44,125 nt of DNA from an uncultured Dorea sp. (lineage in GTDB: Bacteria; Bacillota; Clostridia; Lachnospirales; Lachnospiraceae): positions 1-44,125 of the forward strand of contig CAJUTH010000031.1 of the NCBI GenBank assembly GCA_910589275.1, written 5' to 3'. Of this stretch, positions 42,435-44,125 are shown in pieces. The position numbers and the translations under genes are program-made. The notes below the pieces were generated by a model. It made no database searches, was not told the DNA's origin, and saw only the letters and a program-made list of their open reading frames with translations. Every line of letters starts with the position of its first letter. The first letter of the stretch is position 1.

Positions 42435-44125
42435 CTACATCTCCTGCAAATGCTTCTTAAGCTCTGTCATCTTGTCACGCAGTTCTGCCGCTGCCTCAAA
42501 ATTCAACTCCGCCGCCGCCTTTTTCATCTGCTTTGTCACAGCACTAATCAGCTTCTCTAATTCTTCTCTGCTCATAGACTCCGGATCCTTTTCCAACCGC
42601 AGCTCCTCTGCCGCTGCCTTCTTGGAAATACTGATCAAATCCCGGACTGCCTTATGAATAGACTGAGGCGTAATCCCATGCTCTTCATTATACCGCATCT
42701 GGATTTCCCTGCGGCGCTTAGTCTCATCAATTGCCTGCCTCATAGAATCTGTTATCATATCCGCATACATAATAACATGTCCCTCTGCGTTTCTCGCAGC
42801 TCTTCCCACCGTCTGAATCAGCGACGTAGTGGAACGAAGAAAGCCTTCCTTGTCCGCATCCAATATCACAACCAGTGAAATCTCCGGTATATCCAGTCCC
42901 TCTCTCAGAAGATTGATTCCTACCAGAACATCAAACACATCCAAACGCATATCCCGGACAATCTCCGCCCGCTCCAGCGTATCAATATCAGAGTGGAGAT
43001 ACTTCACACGAATGCCCAATTCTCTCATATAATCCGTTAAATCTTCCGCCATTCGTTTTGTCAGCGTCGTAACCAAAATCTTATTCTTCTTAGCAGTCTC
43101 CCTATTCACTTCGCCAATCAAATCATCAATCTGCCCCTCGACCGGACGCACATCAATCTCCGGATCCAAAAGCCCCGTAGGACGGATCACCTGTTCAGTA
43201 CGCAGAAGCTCATTGCTTTCTTCGTAAGGACCCGGAGTCGCTGATACGAACAGTACTTGATTCAGCTTACTTTCAAATTCCTCAAAACTTAAAGGTCTGT
43301 TATCTAACGCCGAAGGAAGCCTGAAACCATATTCCACCAGCGTCCTCTTACGAGACTGATCGCCATGATACATACCGCCCACCTGAGGCACCGTCATATG
43401 AGACTCATCAATCATCAAGATAAAGTCATCTGGAAAATAATCGATCAGCGTATGAGGCGGCTGTCCTGGTGAAAGTCCGGTCAGATGTCTGGAATAATTC
43501 TCAATCCCGGAACAAAATCCTGTTTCCCGCATCATCTCAATATCAAAATTCGTTCTCTCTGAAACCCTCTGAGCCTCCAAAAGTTTGTCTTCCCTCTTAA
43601 AATACCGGATCTGCTCTTCCAATTCCTCCTCAATTGCCTTAATCGCCCGTTCCATATTTTCTTTAGAAACCACATAGTGGGACGCTGGAAATATGGCAAT
43701 GTGATTCAGCTCACGCTTAATCTCTCCCGTCAGCACATCCACCTCGGTAATCCGCTCTACTTCGTCCCCAAAAAACTCTACCCTGACTGCCTCTTCGCCG
43801 GAACCAGCCGGAAATATCTCCAACACGTCCCCTCTGGCCCGGAAGGTTCCTCTGTGGAAATCCATCTCATTACGATCATATTGAATATCAATTAGTTTTC
43901 GGATCACCTCATCTCGGTCTCTTTCCATACCAGGACGTAGAGAAATCACCATCTCTTGATAATCAATAGGCGAACCTAGACCATAAATGCAAGACACACT
44001 AGCCACAATGATCACATCCCTCCGCTCCGAAAGGGCTGCTGTGGCGGAATGACGAAGCTTGTCTATCTCGTCGTTGATAGAAGAATCCTTGGCAATGTAG
44101 GTGTCGGATGAGGGAACATAGGCTT
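42435..44125 (-). CDS. uvrB: UvrABC excision nuclease subunit B, N-terminus beyond the window
   Basis: The reading frame is open to the window edge and encodes at least 562 aa of a protein usually about 660 aa long, so about 100 N-terminal residues, including Walker A, are missing. The visible part starts AYVPSSDTYIAKDSSINDEIDK, then ASVSCIYGLGSP, the DEAD-type LMIDESHMTVPQVGGMY, SATPGPYE, helicase motifs V-VI (LREGLDIPEISL, QTVGRAARNAEG), and the C-terminal UVR coiled hairpin (AAAELNFEAAAELRDKM) that binds UvrC. An internal GTG at 44,015 is not the real start, because conserved UvrB sequence continues upstream of it. Confidence 0.97.
   Translation of the reverse strand, partial: AYVPSSDTYIAKDSSINDEIDKLRHSATAALSERRDVIIVASVSCIYGLGSPIDYQEMVISLRPGMERDRDEVIRKLIDIQYDRNEMDFHRGTFRARGDVLEIFPAGSGEEAVRVEFFGDEVERITEVDVLTGEIKRELNHIAIFPASHYVVSKENMERAIKAIEEELEEQIRYFKREDKLLEAQRVSERTNFDIEMMRETGFCSGIENYSRHLTGLSPGQPPHTLIDYFPDDFILMIDESHMTVPQVGGMYHGDQSRKRTLVEYGFRLPSALDNRPLSFEEFESKLNQVLFVSATPGPYEESNELLRTEQVIRPTGLLDPEIDVRPVEGQIDDLIGEVNRETAKKNKILVTTLTKRMAEDLTDYMRELGIRVKYLHSDIDTLERAEIVRDMRLDVFDVLVGINLLREGLDIPEISLVVILDADKEGFLRSTTSLIQTVGRAARNAEGHVIMYADMITDSMRQAIDETKRRREIQMRYNEEHGITPQSIHKAVRDLISISKKAAAEELRLEKDPESMSREELEKLISAVTKQMKKAAAELNFEAAAELRDKMTELKKHLQEM

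Overview
The window looks like a chromosomal segment of a low-to-moderate GC Gram-positive anaerobe of the Clostridia, most plausibly a gut Lachnospiraceae. The pointers are the AGGAGG-type ribosome sites, the sigma-A-like promoters, the gene set cdaA-cdaR-HPr, mreB, recD2, comF, uvrA and uvrB, and cell-wall genes of Gram-positive type. Species cannot be fixed from sequence reading alone. All but one of the 31 genes recognised lie on the minus strand, so transcription runs from high to low coordinates. No tRNA, rRNA, CRISPR array, insertion sequence or integrase was seen.

Region A (1-13,481), surface polysaccharide assembly and export. A three-part glycosyltransferase (1118 aa) comes first. 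A perfect consensus promoter then drives a tight operon: ABC-2 permease, ABC ATPase with a Wzt-like C-terminal domain, a methyltransferase/kinase-like/coiled-coil fusion resembling the WbdD chain terminator, a GT2-GT4 fusion, an OafA-type acyltransferase, and an OpgB-type phosphoglycerol transferase. Together they suggest a glycan made in the cytoplasm, capped, exported by the ABC transporter, and decorated outside with acyl and phosphoglycerol groups.

Region B (13,572-18,357), a monocistronic, very large secreted autolysin (amidase plus glucosaminidase). It carries eight GBS/Bsp-like repeats, encoded largely by an exact 600-bp tandem DNA repeat. The phosphoglycerol transferase of region A ends in the same repeat family.

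Region C (18,421-27,465), a second glycan module: a WecE-type sugar aminotransferase, a sugar epimerase/dehydratase, an ATP-grasp ligase, two four-helix DMT proteins, a GtrB/ArnC-type lipid-linked sugar synthase, a double GT2 enzyme, and upstream a GT-C-like membrane protein with a partner. The set parallels the Arn (L-Ara4N) pathway and the streptococcal GacI-GacL side-chain pathway. It may make, lipid-load, flip and attach a 4-amino-4,6-dideoxy sugar, possibly acylated by the ATP-grasp enzyme.

Region D (27,510-29,447), a secreted trigger-factor-like FKBP lipoprotein and a divergent stand-alone LytTR regulator, the only plus-strand gene.

Region E (29,380-35,222), a seven-gene operon with a recognisable promoter and terminator: two uncharacterised membrane proteins, cdaA, cdaR, an HPr protein, a sugar-nucleotidyltransferase-like protein, and a secreted triple-SH3b protein. 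It joins c-di-AMP synthesis to envelope functions.

Region F (35,206-44,125), housekeeping: comF and recD2 (coupled), mreB with a long leader, uvrA and a 5'-truncated uvrB.
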